DNA from: Pseudomonas sp. S31
GTDB taxonomy: Bacteria; Pseudomonadota; Gammaproteobacteria; Pseudomonadales; Pseudomonadaceae
Length of the DNA stretch: 64,000 nucleotides
Direction of reading: 5' to 3'
NCBI RefSeq assembly: GCF_016648105.1
Contig: NZ_JACVVE010000002.1
Location: 186,001-250,000, forward strand
Shown here: positions 57,338 through 64,000 of the stretch, piece after piece
Numbering within the stretch: the first letter of the stretch is position 1
Layout: each line of letters opens with the position of its first letter
The notes under the pieces: model-generated
The model's input: only the letters and a program-made list of their open reading frames with translations
Told to the model about the DNA's origin: nothing
Databases searched by the model: none
Position numbers and translations under genes: made by a program

Positions 57338-59482
57338 ATGCCCAGCAAGAAACCGGACGCGCCCAGAAACAGCGAAGTTGCCGGCACCCAGACCCCGGAC
57401 CGGGCCAACACCAATGCCAAGTTGCAGAGCCTGGAAGACGTGCGCAGCGACGCCACCGGCCAAGCCCTGCGCACCAATCAGGGCGTGCGCATCGCCGACA
57501 ACCAGAACACGCTCAAGGCCGGCGCGCGCGGGCCATCGCTGCTCGAAGACTTCATCATGCGCGAGAAGATCACCCACTTCGACCACGAGCGCATACCCGA
57601 ACGCATCGTCCATGCCCGTGGTACTGGGGCGCATGGCTACTTCCAGAGCTACGGCAAGCATGCCGAGCTGACCAAGGCCGGCTTCCTGCAAGACCCGGAG
57701 AAGATCACCCCGGTGTTCGTGCGGTTCTCCACCGTGCAGGGCCCGCGTGGCTCAGGCGACACGGTGCGCGACGTGCGCGGCTTTGCCGTGAAGTTCTACA
57801 CCGATGAGGGCAATTTCGACCTGGTCGGCAACAACATGCCGGTGTTCTTCATCCAGGACGCCATCAAATTCCCCGACTTCGTTCACGCGGTGAAGCCAGA
57901 ACCGCACAATGAAATGCCCACCGGCGGCTCGGCCCACGACACCTTCTGGGACTTCGTCTCCCTCGTGCCGGAGTCGGCGCACATGGTGATGTGGGCCATG
58001 TCCGACCGCGCCATCCCGCGCAGCCTGCGGATGATGGAAGGCTTCGGCGTGCACACGTTCCGCCTGATCAACGCCGAAGGGGTGGCCAGCTTCGTCAAGT
58101 TCCACTGGAAGCCGCGCCAGGGCGTGCACTCGTTGCTGTGGGACGAGGCGCAGAAGCTGGCCGGCAAGGACACCGACTTCCAGCGCCGCGACCTCTGGGA
58201 AGCCATCGAGACCGGCGATTACCCGGAATGGGAACTGGGTGTGCAGATCGTTCCGGAGGCCGATGAACACAAGTTCGACTTCGACCTGCTCGACCCGACC
58301 AAGATCATTCCCGAAGAGCTGGTACCGGTCACGCCCCTGGGCAAAATGGTGCTCAACCGCAACCCGGACAACTTCTTCGCCGAAACCGAGCAGGTCGCGT
58401 TCTGCCCGGGGCATATCGTGCCGGGCATCGATTTCACCAACGACCCGCTGCTCCAGGGGCGGTTGTTCTCCTACACCGATACCCAGATCAGCCGCCTCGG
58501 TGGGCCGAACTTCCACCAGATCCCGATCAACCGGCCGGTGGCGCCGAACCACAACAACCAGCGCGATGCGATGCACCAGCATGTGCTGCACAAAGGGCGC
58601 GCGTCCTACGAGCCGAACTCCATCGACGGTGGTTGGCCGAAGGAAACACCCGCCGGCCCCGAGGATGGTGGCTTCGAGAGCTACCAGGAGCGCATCGATG
58701 CGCACAAGATCCGCCAGCGCAGCGAGTCGTTCGGTGACCACTTCTCCCAGGCGCGGCTGTTCTTCCAGAGCATGAGCGAGACCGAACAGCAGCACATCAT
58801 CAAGGCCTACAGCTTCGAGCTGGGCAAGGTCGAGCGCGAGCACATCCGCGCCCGCGAGGTGAACGAGATCCTCGCCAACATCGACCTGAAGCTGGCAGCG
58901 GCGGTGGCGGCCAACCTCGGCCTGCCGGCGCCCAAGGCTGGCAGCGTGAAGGTCAAGGGCAGCCAGCTCAAGCAGTCGCCGGCCCTGAGCCAGATGAACC
59001 ACCTGGGCGATGTCGGCATCAAGGGCCGCAAGATTGCCGTGCTGGTGGCCGATGGCGTGGATGCCGGCAGTGTCGATCACTGGCGCAAGGCCCTCGAGGC
59101 GCACAGCGCGCGCATGCTCGTGCTGGGGCCGACCTCGGCGCCGGTGAAAACGGCCGATGGCAAGGCGCTGGCAGTCGATGCCTCGATGGAGGGGATGCCT
59201 TCGGTGATGTTCGATGGGGTGATCGTCCCGGGTGGCAAGAAGGCCTTGGAGGCGCTGGCGGGCAGCGGGTTGGCCAAGCACTTCCTGCTCGAGGCCTACA
59301 AGCACCTCAAGGCTATCGGCTTCGCGGCTGAAGGCAAGGCGTTGGTCGATGGGCTGGGGCTCAAGGCGGACAAGGGCTTGCTGCTGGGGGATGACCAGAA
59401 GGCGGTGGATGCATTCGTCAAGGCGGTCGAGGGGCATCGGGTGTGGGAGCGGGAGGCGGCGGCGGAAGCTGTGCCGGCCTGA
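57338..59482 (+). CDS. katE: large-subunit monofunctional catalase (HPII type)
   Basis: A 714-residue catalase. The catalytic H92 ([10 protein letters not shown]) and N165 (VGNNMPVF) and the heme-ligand Tyr at about residue 379 ([13 protein letters not shown]) are present. A C-terminal flavodoxin/DJ-1-like domain begins near residue 564 ([14 protein letters not shown]), as in E. coli HPII. Decomposes H2O2 in stationary phase; RpoS control is likely by analogy. Divergent from metN. Confidence 0.96.
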   Translation: MPSKKPDAPRNSEVAGTQTPDRANTNAKLQSLEDVRSDATGQALRTNQGVRIADNQNTLKAGARGPSLLEDFIMREKITHFDHERIPERIVHARGTGAHGYFQSYGKHAELTKAGFLQDPEKITPVFVRFSTVQGPRGSGDTVRDVRGFAVKFYTDEGNFDLVGNNMPVFFIQDAIKFPDFVHAVKPEPHNEMPTGGSAHDTFWDFVSLVPESAHMVMWAMSDRAIPRSLRMMEGFGVHTFRLINAEGVASFVKFHWKPRQGVHSLLWDEAQKLAGKDTDFQRRDLWEAIETGDYPEWELGVQIVPEADEHKFDFDLLDPTKIIPEELVPVTPLGKMVLNRNPDNFFAETEQVAFCPGHIVPGIDFTNDPLLQGRLFSYTDTQISRLGGPNFHQIPINRPVAPNHNNQRDAMHQHVLHKGRASYEPNSIDGGWPKETPAGPEDGGFESYQERIDAHKIRQRSESFGDHFSQARLFFQSMSETEQQHIIKAYSFELGKVEREHIRAREVNEILANIDLKLAAAVAANLGLPAPKAGSVKVKGSQLKQSPALSQMNHLGDVGIKGRKIAVLVADGVDAGSVDHWRKALEAHSARMLVLGPTSAPVKTADGKALAVDASMEGMPSVMFDGVIVPGGKKALEALAGSGLAKHFLLEAYKHLKAIGFAAEGKALVDGLGLKADKGLLLGDDQKAVDAFVKAVEGHRVWEREAAAEAVPA

Positions 59483-59485
59483 TAG

Positions 59486-59555
59486 GGCCTATTCGCGGGT
59501 AAACCCGCTCCTACAGGGATAGCGAATATCCTGTAGGAGCGGGTAAATCCGCGAA
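59486..59555. repeat. REP inverted pair
   Basis: CTATTCGCGGGTAAACCCGC and TGTAGGAGCGGGTAAATCCG inverted around 20 bases; the right copy has a TAAATCC change. Between the convergent katE and lipoprotein genes. Confidence 0.9.
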
Positions 59556-59559
59556 AAAA

Positions 59560-60267
59560 TCAACGCTGATGCGGGATCAGTACCACCTGAGCCGGCAACG
59601 AGCGCTGGATCTCGTGCTTCTGCTTCAACGCGAACCCGCTGTCGATCTTGTGCACGCGCTTCTGCAGCAAAGTCTTGAGCCAAGGCGCGTCCTCGGTGCG
59701 CGGCACCTGGAACACCACGTCACACTGATAATTCACCACGTCTTTGGCGATCTCGTCGAGTTGTCGACGCATCGCTGCAATATCGGTGGTTTTCAGCGCC
59801 ACCACGGTGCTGGGCGCGGTTGGATCAATGACCCGTGCGGCGGGCTTGGCCTCGGCCGCTTTCAAGGCTGCCTCGGCCTTTTCCAGCTCGGCCTTGCGCG
59901 CCATGGCCACGGCATCGCCACCGGTCACCGCCGGGGCCTGGGGCATCAGCGCGCGGGCGCGGGCCAGGGCGGTGGCTGCGGCGTTGACGTCACCCTTCTG
60001 CAGCACGATCTGGCTGCGCTGCAGATAGGCCTCGGCCAGCTGGCGCTGGTATTGCTCCAGGCGCGCGTCGTCGGGCGACTGCGTCTGCAGGGCAGCCAAC
60101 TGGTCTTCGGCGGTGGCCAGCTCGTTGCTGGCGATACTTTGCTGCAGCTGCTGCCAGGCATCGGCTTGGGCAGGTGCGGTGGCCTGCTCGACCGGCGCGC
60201 TGGAACAAGCGGCCAGGAACAGGGAAAACGCGGCAACAAGCAGATAACGGGATGCGAACGGCTTCAT
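59560..60267 (-). CDS. lipoprotein with helical repeats, next to the znu locus
   Basis: A 235-residue lipoprotein with lipobox FLAAC near residue 21. The N-terminal half is alpha-helical, TPR-like (LEQYQRQLAEAYLQRSQIVL). The C-terminal half is a separate domain with IDPTAPSTVVALKTTDIAAM and ends VVLIPHQR. It is the homologue of the gene beside znuB in P. aeruginosa. Function unknown. Confidence 0.82.
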   Translation of the reverse strand: MKPFASRYLLVAAFSLFLAACSSAPVEQATAPAQADAWQQLQQSIASNELATAEDQLAALQTQSPDDARLEQYQRQLAEAYLQRSQIVLQKGDVNAAATALARARALMPQAPAVTGGDAVAMARKAELEKAEAALKAAEAKPAARVIDPTAPSTVVALKTTDIAAMRRQLDEIAKDVVNYQCDVVFQVPRTEDAPWLKTLLQKRVHKIDSGFALKQKHEIQRSLPAQVVLIPHQR

Positions 60268-60396
60268 TCCTGCGACTCTCTATTTGCGCAAAAAGCGAGC
60301 AAGTCTACACCCAGGTGCGCACGCTCGAAAACAAGTCTTACAGACCATTTACCTGCCAAATGGTTGCAGGATGCGCCGTGGCGCACCCTGAAATAC

Positions 60397-61179
60397 CTAC
60401 CGTTTAGGCAGGGCCAGGCTCAGCAAGAATAGCACCGCGGCACAGACCACGATCGATGGCCCGGCCGGGGTGTCCTTGAACCAGGACATGGCCAGGCCGC
60501 CACAGACCGCGACCACGCCCAGCAGGCTGGCGCCCAGCGCCATCTGCTCGGGCGAGCGGGCATGGCGTTGCGCCGTGGCGGCGGGAATGATCAGCAGCGA
60601 GGTGATCAGCAGCACCCCGACGATCTTCATCGCCACGGCGATGACCACCGCGATCAGCAGCATCAGGCCCAGGCGCAGGCCCGCCACCGGCAGGCCCTCG
60701 ACGGTCGCCAGCTCCTCGTGCACGGTCACCGCCAGCAAGGGGCGCCACAGCGCAGCGAGCAGCACCAGCACCAGGGCGCTGCCGCCGAGAATCCAGGCCA
60801 GGTCGGTGGTGCTGATCGCCAGCAGATCGCCGAACAGGTAGGCCATCAGGTCGATGCGCACGTCATGCATGAAGCTCAGCGCCACCAGGCCTAGGGACAG
60901 GGTGCTGGGCGCGAGGATGCCGAGCAGGGTATCGGAGGCCAGTGGCTGGCGCTGTTGCAGGGTCACCAGCAGGATCGCCAGCAGCAGGCAGCCGACGGTC
61001 ACCGCCAGCGCCGGGCTGACGTCCAGGGCGAAGCCCATGGCCACGCCCAGCAGCGCGGCATGCGACAAGGTGTCGCCGAAGTAGGCCATGCGCCGCCAGA
61101 CCACGAAAGAGCCCAGCGGGCCCGCCACCAGCGCCAGGGAAAGACCCGCAAGCAGGGCATATAGAAGAAAATCAGCCAT
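60397..61179 (-). CDS. znuB: zinc ABC transporter permease
   Basis: A 260-residue ABC-3 family permease with about eight helices, including [19 protein letters not shown] and a C-terminal [10 protein letters not shown]. Overlaps znuC by eight bases. Start at ATG 61179; the upstream in-frame ATG codons lie within znuC. Imports zinc with ZnuC and ZnuA. Confidence 0.95.
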   Translation of the reverse strand: MADFLLYALLAGLSLALVAGPLGSFVVWRRMAYFGDTLSHAALLGVAMGFALDVSPALAVTVGCLLLAILLVTLQQRQPLASDTLLGILAPSTLSLGLVALSFMHDVRIDLMAYLFGDLLAISTTDLAWILGGSALVLVLLAALWRPLLAVTVHEELATVEGLPVAGLRLGLMLLIAVVIAVAMKIVGVLLITSLLIIPAATAQRHARSPEQMALGASLLGVVAVCGGLAMSWFKDTPAGPSIVVCAAVLFLLSLALPKR

Positions 61180-61945
61180 GCTTGCAGTGCTCTCCGTGAA
61201 CATGGGCGCCAGGGGCGACCACCGCACCATGCAGGTCGTGGCTGTGGTCGTGGTGGTGGTGATAGATGGCCAGGCTCGGGGCGTTCTGGCCGAACAGCTC
61301 GACGAACGCCGGGTCGCCGCTGACCTGCTCCGGATGGCCCGAGCAGCACACGTGGCGGTTCAGGCAGACCACCTGGTCGGTGGTGCTCATCACCAGGTGC
61401 AGGTCGTGGGAGACCATCAGCACGCCGCAGCCGTGGCGGTCGCGCAGGCGCGTGATGAGGTTGTACAGTTCGGTCTGGCCGACCACGTCCACCCCTTGCA
61501 CCGGCTCGTCCAGCACCAGCAGTTGCGGCTCGCGCAGCAGCGCACGGGCCAGCAGCACACGCTGCATCTCGCCACCGGAAATGGTCTGGATCGGGCTGTC
61601 GATGACCTGTTCGGCGCCGACTTCCTGCAGCGCCGAGAGGGCGGCGGCGCGGTCCACGCCGGGCACCAGGCGCAAGAAGCGCAGCACCGACAGCGGCAGC
61701 GTCGCATCCACCTGGATCTTCTGCGGCATGTAGCCGATGCGCAGCTTCGGTTTGCGCCACACCTTGCCACGGTGCGGTTTCAACAGCCCGAGCACGGCGC
61801 GCACCAGGGTGGTCTTGCCGGCGCCGTTGGGGCCGATCAGGGTGACGATCTGGCCTGGCGCCACCGACAGGTCGATGCTGTCGAGCACCGCCTCGCCGCC
61901 AAAGGTGACGCCGACCTGCTCGAGGCGGATCAGTGCATCGCTCAT
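61172..61945 (-). CDS. znuC: zinc ABC transporter ATP-binding protein with histidine-rich tail
   Basis: A 257-residue ATPase. Walker [10 protein letters not shown] at residues 38-46, SGGEMQR signature and [11 protein letters not shown]alker B. The last 30 residues form a histidine-rich tail beginning [13 protein letters not shown] and ending GEHCKHG, suggesting local zinc sensing or buffering. The start overlaps the zur stop by four bases. Confidence 0.96.
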   Translation of the reverse strand: MSDALIRLEQVGVTFGGEAVLDSIDLSVAPGQIVTLIGPNGAGKTTLVRAVLGLLKPHRGKVWRKPKLRIGYMPQKIQVDATLPLSVLRFLRLVPGVDRAAALSALQEVGAEQVIDSPIQTISGGEMQRVLLARALLREPQLLVLDEPVQGVDVVGQTELYNLITRLRDRHGCGVLMVSHDLHLVMSTTDQVVCLNRHVCCSGHPEQVSGDPAFVELFGQNAPSLAIYHHHHDHSHDLHGAVVAPGAHVHGEHCKHG

Positions 61946-62427
61946 GCTGCGCTCCGGCAGTTGCTGCACAAGCCGACCACCTCGACCGTCTGGGTCTCGA
62001 CGCTGAAGCCCACGCCCTGGGCGCTGCTGACGATGGCATCGCTGATGCTCTGCTGTTCCAGCTCGATGGCCACGTGGCATTCGCGGCAGATCAGGAACTG
62101 GCCCTGGTGCGCGTGCTCCGGGTGGCTGCAACCAATGAAGGCGTTGAGCGAGGCGATGCGGTGCACCAGGCCGTTTTCCAGGAGGAAGTCCAGCGCGCGG
62201 TACACCGTGGGGGGGGCGGCGCGGCGGCCGTCCTGCTCGCTGAGCACGGCCAGGATGTCGTAGGCGCCCAGCGGCTTGTGGCTCTGCCACACCAGCTCCA
62301 GCACGCGCCGGCGCAGTGCGGTCAGGCGTAGGCCCTGGCGGGTGCACAGGGCATCGGCTTCGGACAATGCGCTGTGCACGCAATGGGAATGATCGTGGGG
62401 ACGGTTGGCCAGCGGCGTGATGGACAT
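61942..62427 (-). CDS. zur: zinc uptake regulator Zur (Fur family)
   Basis: A 161-residue Fur-family repressor. The winged helix covers residues 20-90, and zinc sites include [12 protein letters not shown] and a C-terminal CSNCRS. With zinc bound it represses znuA and its own operon zur-znuC-znuB. First gene of the minus-strand unit, divergent from znuA. Confidence 0.95.
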   Translation of the reverse strand: MSITPLANRPHDHSHCVHSALSEADALCTRQGLRLTALRRRVLELVWQSHKPLGAYDILAVLSEQDGRRAAPPTVYRALDFLLENGLVHRIASLNAFIGCSHPEHAHQGQFLICRECHVAIELEQQSISDAIVSSAQGVGFSVETQTVEVVGLCSNCRSAA

Positions 62428-62489
62428 ATGGGCAGCGACGGTTCTGGATGGAGACGTTATTATGTTACCTGTTTCTGACGACTCGAGTA
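62428..62489. promoter_or_regulatory. zur-znuA divergent region with candidate Zur box
   Basis: A short 62-base spacer. GAGACGTTATTATGTTAC (62451-62468) is a partial match to the Fur-family zinc box with GTTAT half-sites; the right half is imperfect. Position between the two divergent starts is ideal for dual control. Confidence 0.5.
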
Positions 62490-63404
62490 ATGAACGTGTC
62501 CCGATTCCTAGTGCTTTTTGTCGCTTTCATCGCCTGCTCGGCGCAGGCCGACGTGCGCGTGCTGACCAGCATCAAACCTCTGCAGCAAATCGCCGCAGCG
62601 GTGCAGGATGGTGTCGGCACCCCCGACGTGCTGCTGCCGCCCGGCGTGTCGCCGCATCACTACGCCTTGCGCCCATCGGACATCCGCAAGGTGGCCGACG
62701 CCGACCTGGTCTATTGGGTCGGCCCGGATATGGAGAACTTCCTGGTCCGCGTGCTGGCCGGGCGCAGCAAGCCGACGGTGGCCGTGTACTCGCTCAAGGG
62801 CATGAGGCTGCGCCATTTCGCCGAGGACAGCCACTCTCATGACGAGGCCGGTGCCGACGATCACGATCATGACCATCGCCCCGGCAGTCTGGATGCGCAT
62901 CTATGGTTGTCGACGGCCAATGCCCGGGTGATCGCCAACACCATGGCTGCCGACCTTGCGCGTACCGACCCTGACAACGCCGCACGCTACATGGCCAACC
63001 GCACGGCCTTCGTCGAGCGTCTGGATGCCTTGGATGCACGCATCAAGGCGCGGGTGGCGGGTGTCGCCGGCAAACCCTACTTCGTGTTCCACGAGGCGTT
63101 CGACTACTTCGAAGATGCCTACGGCCTCAAGCACACTGGGGTTTTCAGCGTGGCTTCCGAAGTGCAGCCGGGGGCGCAGCACGTGGCTGCGATGCGCAAG
63201 CGCCTGCAGGAGGTGGGCAAGACCTGTGTGTTCAGCGAGCCACCGATCCGCCCGCGCCTGGCCGAAACCCTGACTGCCGGGTTGCCGGTGCGGCTGGCGG
63301 AACTGGACCCGCTGGGGGGCACCGACCCGGTGGATGCCAAGGGGTATGAGCGGTTGCTGGAGAAGCTGGGTGGCGACCTCGCCGGTTGCCTGGAACAGTT
63401 GTAA
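62490..63404 (+). CDS. znuA: zinc ABC transporter substrate-binding protein
   Basis: A 304-residue ZnuA with signal peptide (cleavage after AQA, residue 20). A histidine/aspartate-rich loop (residues 113-129, HSHDEAGADDHDHDH) and zinc ligands H56 or H57 (SPHHYAL), H137 (LDAHLWL) and a later FHEAFDYF histidine are seen. ATG 62490 starts the signal; an in-frame ATG at 62448 would put the candidate Zur box in the coding region. Confidence 0.94.
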   Translation: MNVSRFLVLFVAFIACSAQADVRVLTSIKPLQQIAAAVQDGVGTPDVLLPPGVSPHHYALRPSDIRKVADADLVYWVGPDMENFLVRVLAGRSKPTVAVYSLKGMRLRHFAEDSHSHDEAGADDHDHDHRPGSLDAHLWLSTANARVIANTMAADLARTDPDNAARYMANRTAFVERLDALDARIKARVAGVAGKPYFVFHEAFDYFEDAYGLKHTGVFSVASEVQPGAQHVAAMRKRLQEVGKTCVFSEPPIRPRLAETLTAGLPVRLAELDPLGGTDPVDAKGYERLLEKLGGDLAGCLEQL

Positions 63405-63411
63405 GGCGGTT

Positions 63412-63482
63412 CCGGCCCTTTCGCGGCTAAAGCCGCTCCTACAGAGCGTCACTATCCCTGTAGGAGCGGCTTTAGCCGCGAA
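63412..63482. repeat. REP inverted pair (TAAAGCC variant)
   Basis: TTCGCGGCTAAAGCCGCTCC and TGTAGGAGCGGCTTTAGCCG inverted around about 12 bases, between convergent znuA and the kinase gene; the same variant as at 3433. Confidence 0.92.
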
Positions 63483-63497
63483 GCAGGCGACGCGGTA

Positions 63498-64000
63498 TCA
63501 GAGCGCGAACGGCAGGTGCAACGCCACCTGCTGACGCTGCGCCAGACGCACCTCGAACTCACGCGGGTCATGGATCATCACATCCATCCCGGCGAACGAT
63601 TCTGCCGCGATCAGGCGCGACAACCAGAAGCGCACGCAGGCCACCCGCAGCATTTCCGGCCACAGCTCGGCTTCGGCCGCGGTGAACGGCCGCAGCGCCG
63701 CGTAGGCCGCCAGCAGGGCCTGGGCCCGTGGCAGGTCGAGGGCGCCGTGCTCGTCCAGGCACCAGTCGTTCACGGTGATGGCGATGTCGTACAGCATCGG
63801 CCCCGAACAGGCGTTGTAGAAGTCGATCACGCCGGTCAGGTGGGTGCCTTCGAACATCACGTTGTCGCGGAACAGGTCGGCGTGCAGGTTGGCCCGCGGC
63901 AAGGCCAGGATCTGCGCCTTGTGCGCGTCGATCTCGGCGAGCGCTGGCTGCAGCAGCGCGGCCTGCTCGGCGCTGAGGTGCGGCAGCAGCTCGGCGCCGC
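63498..64000 (-). CDS. thrB: homoserine kinase (ThrB, aminoglycoside-phosphotransferase fold), C-terminal part
   Basis: The frame runs off the end of the window, so about 167 C-terminal residues are visible. The catalytic HADLFRDNV motif (H-x-D-x4-N type) and the following GVIDFYNACSGPMLYDIAI metal-binding segment belong to the APH/choline-kinase fold. The homologue at this position in pseudomonads is homoserine kinase, which phosphorylates homoserine for threonine synthesis. Assignment relies partly on synteny. Confidence 0.85.
   Translation of the reverse strand, partial: GAELLPHLSAEQAALLQPALAEIDAHKAQILALPRANLHADLFRDNVMFEGTHLTGVIDFYNACSGPMLYDIAITVNDWCLDEHGALDLPRAQALLAAYAALRPFTAAEAELWPEMLRVACVRFWLSRLIAAESFAGMDVMIHDPREFEVRLAQRQQVALHLPFAL

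Overview
The window is high-GC chromosomal DNA from a Pseudomonas, almost certainly the P. putida group. Three things point there. The gene order (glyQS, fmt/def/dprA, hemF/aroE, betC/choX, trpBA/trpI, prlC, the cox cluster, metNIQ2, katE, zur/znu) is the conserved origin-proximal order of that group. The intergenic spaces carry the P. putida-type REP palindrome (core TGTAGGAGCGGGTTTA). Perfect DnaA boxes are dense, as expected near oriC. The assignment rests on remembered gene order and protein families; no search was run. No prophage, IS element, rRNA, tRNA or CRISPR was seen.

Layout. 1-2.5 kb: a sulfide/persulfide module (MBL-fold hydrolase end, SQR-like flavoprotein, TauE-type exporter), facing a LysR gene. 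3.6-7.0 kb: a GMC oxidoreductase with an MHS-type transporter. 7.2-11.6 kb: glyQ-glyS-gmhB-acyltransferase on the minus strand, divergent from tag and an LpxL-type lipid A acyltransferase. 13.3-17.8 kb: minus-strand def/fmt/rsmB/trkA/TPR. 18-19.7 kb: dprA and tsaC. 20-23 kb: qor divergent from hemF-aroE. 23-26.5 kb: choline-sulfate utilisation (betC-choX and a divergent LysR). 27-30 kb: trpBA with divergent trpI. 30-35 kb: small stress and envelope genes (DUF883, dodecin, two DUF1161 paralogues, LLM flavoprotein, OsmC, two tandem lipoproteins, a zinc aminopeptidase). 35-40 kb: HAD phosphatase, gamma-carbonic anhydrase-like protein, prlC, a zinc ribbon and a LexA-boxed radical SAM gene. 40-43.5 kb: beta-carbonic anhydrase, a SulP carrier and an unknown gene. 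43.9-52.3 kb: the full aa3 oxidase locus, with CoxB carrying a C-terminal cytochrome c domain and with the assembly and heme A genes. 52.4-54.5 kb: an M48 protease. 54.6-57.1 kb: metNIQ. 57.3-59.5 kb: katE. 59.6-63.4 kb: a lipoprotein and the zinc-uptake locus zur-znuC-znuB / znuA. 63.5-64 kb: the end of a homoserine-kinase-like gene.

Most genes are housekeeping and sit in short, tightly overlapped operons. The parts least explained by known annotation are: an AT-richer open frame without a start codon between tsaC and qor; the strong over-representation of the 10-mer TTATCCACAG (11 perfect DnaA boxes in about 8 kb); a second Sco-like protein in the cox locus; a roughly 100-residue periplasmic insert with two cysteines in the MHS transporter; and paired paralogous small envelope proteins. 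I found no clear candidate for a wholly new multi-gene system and do not claim one.
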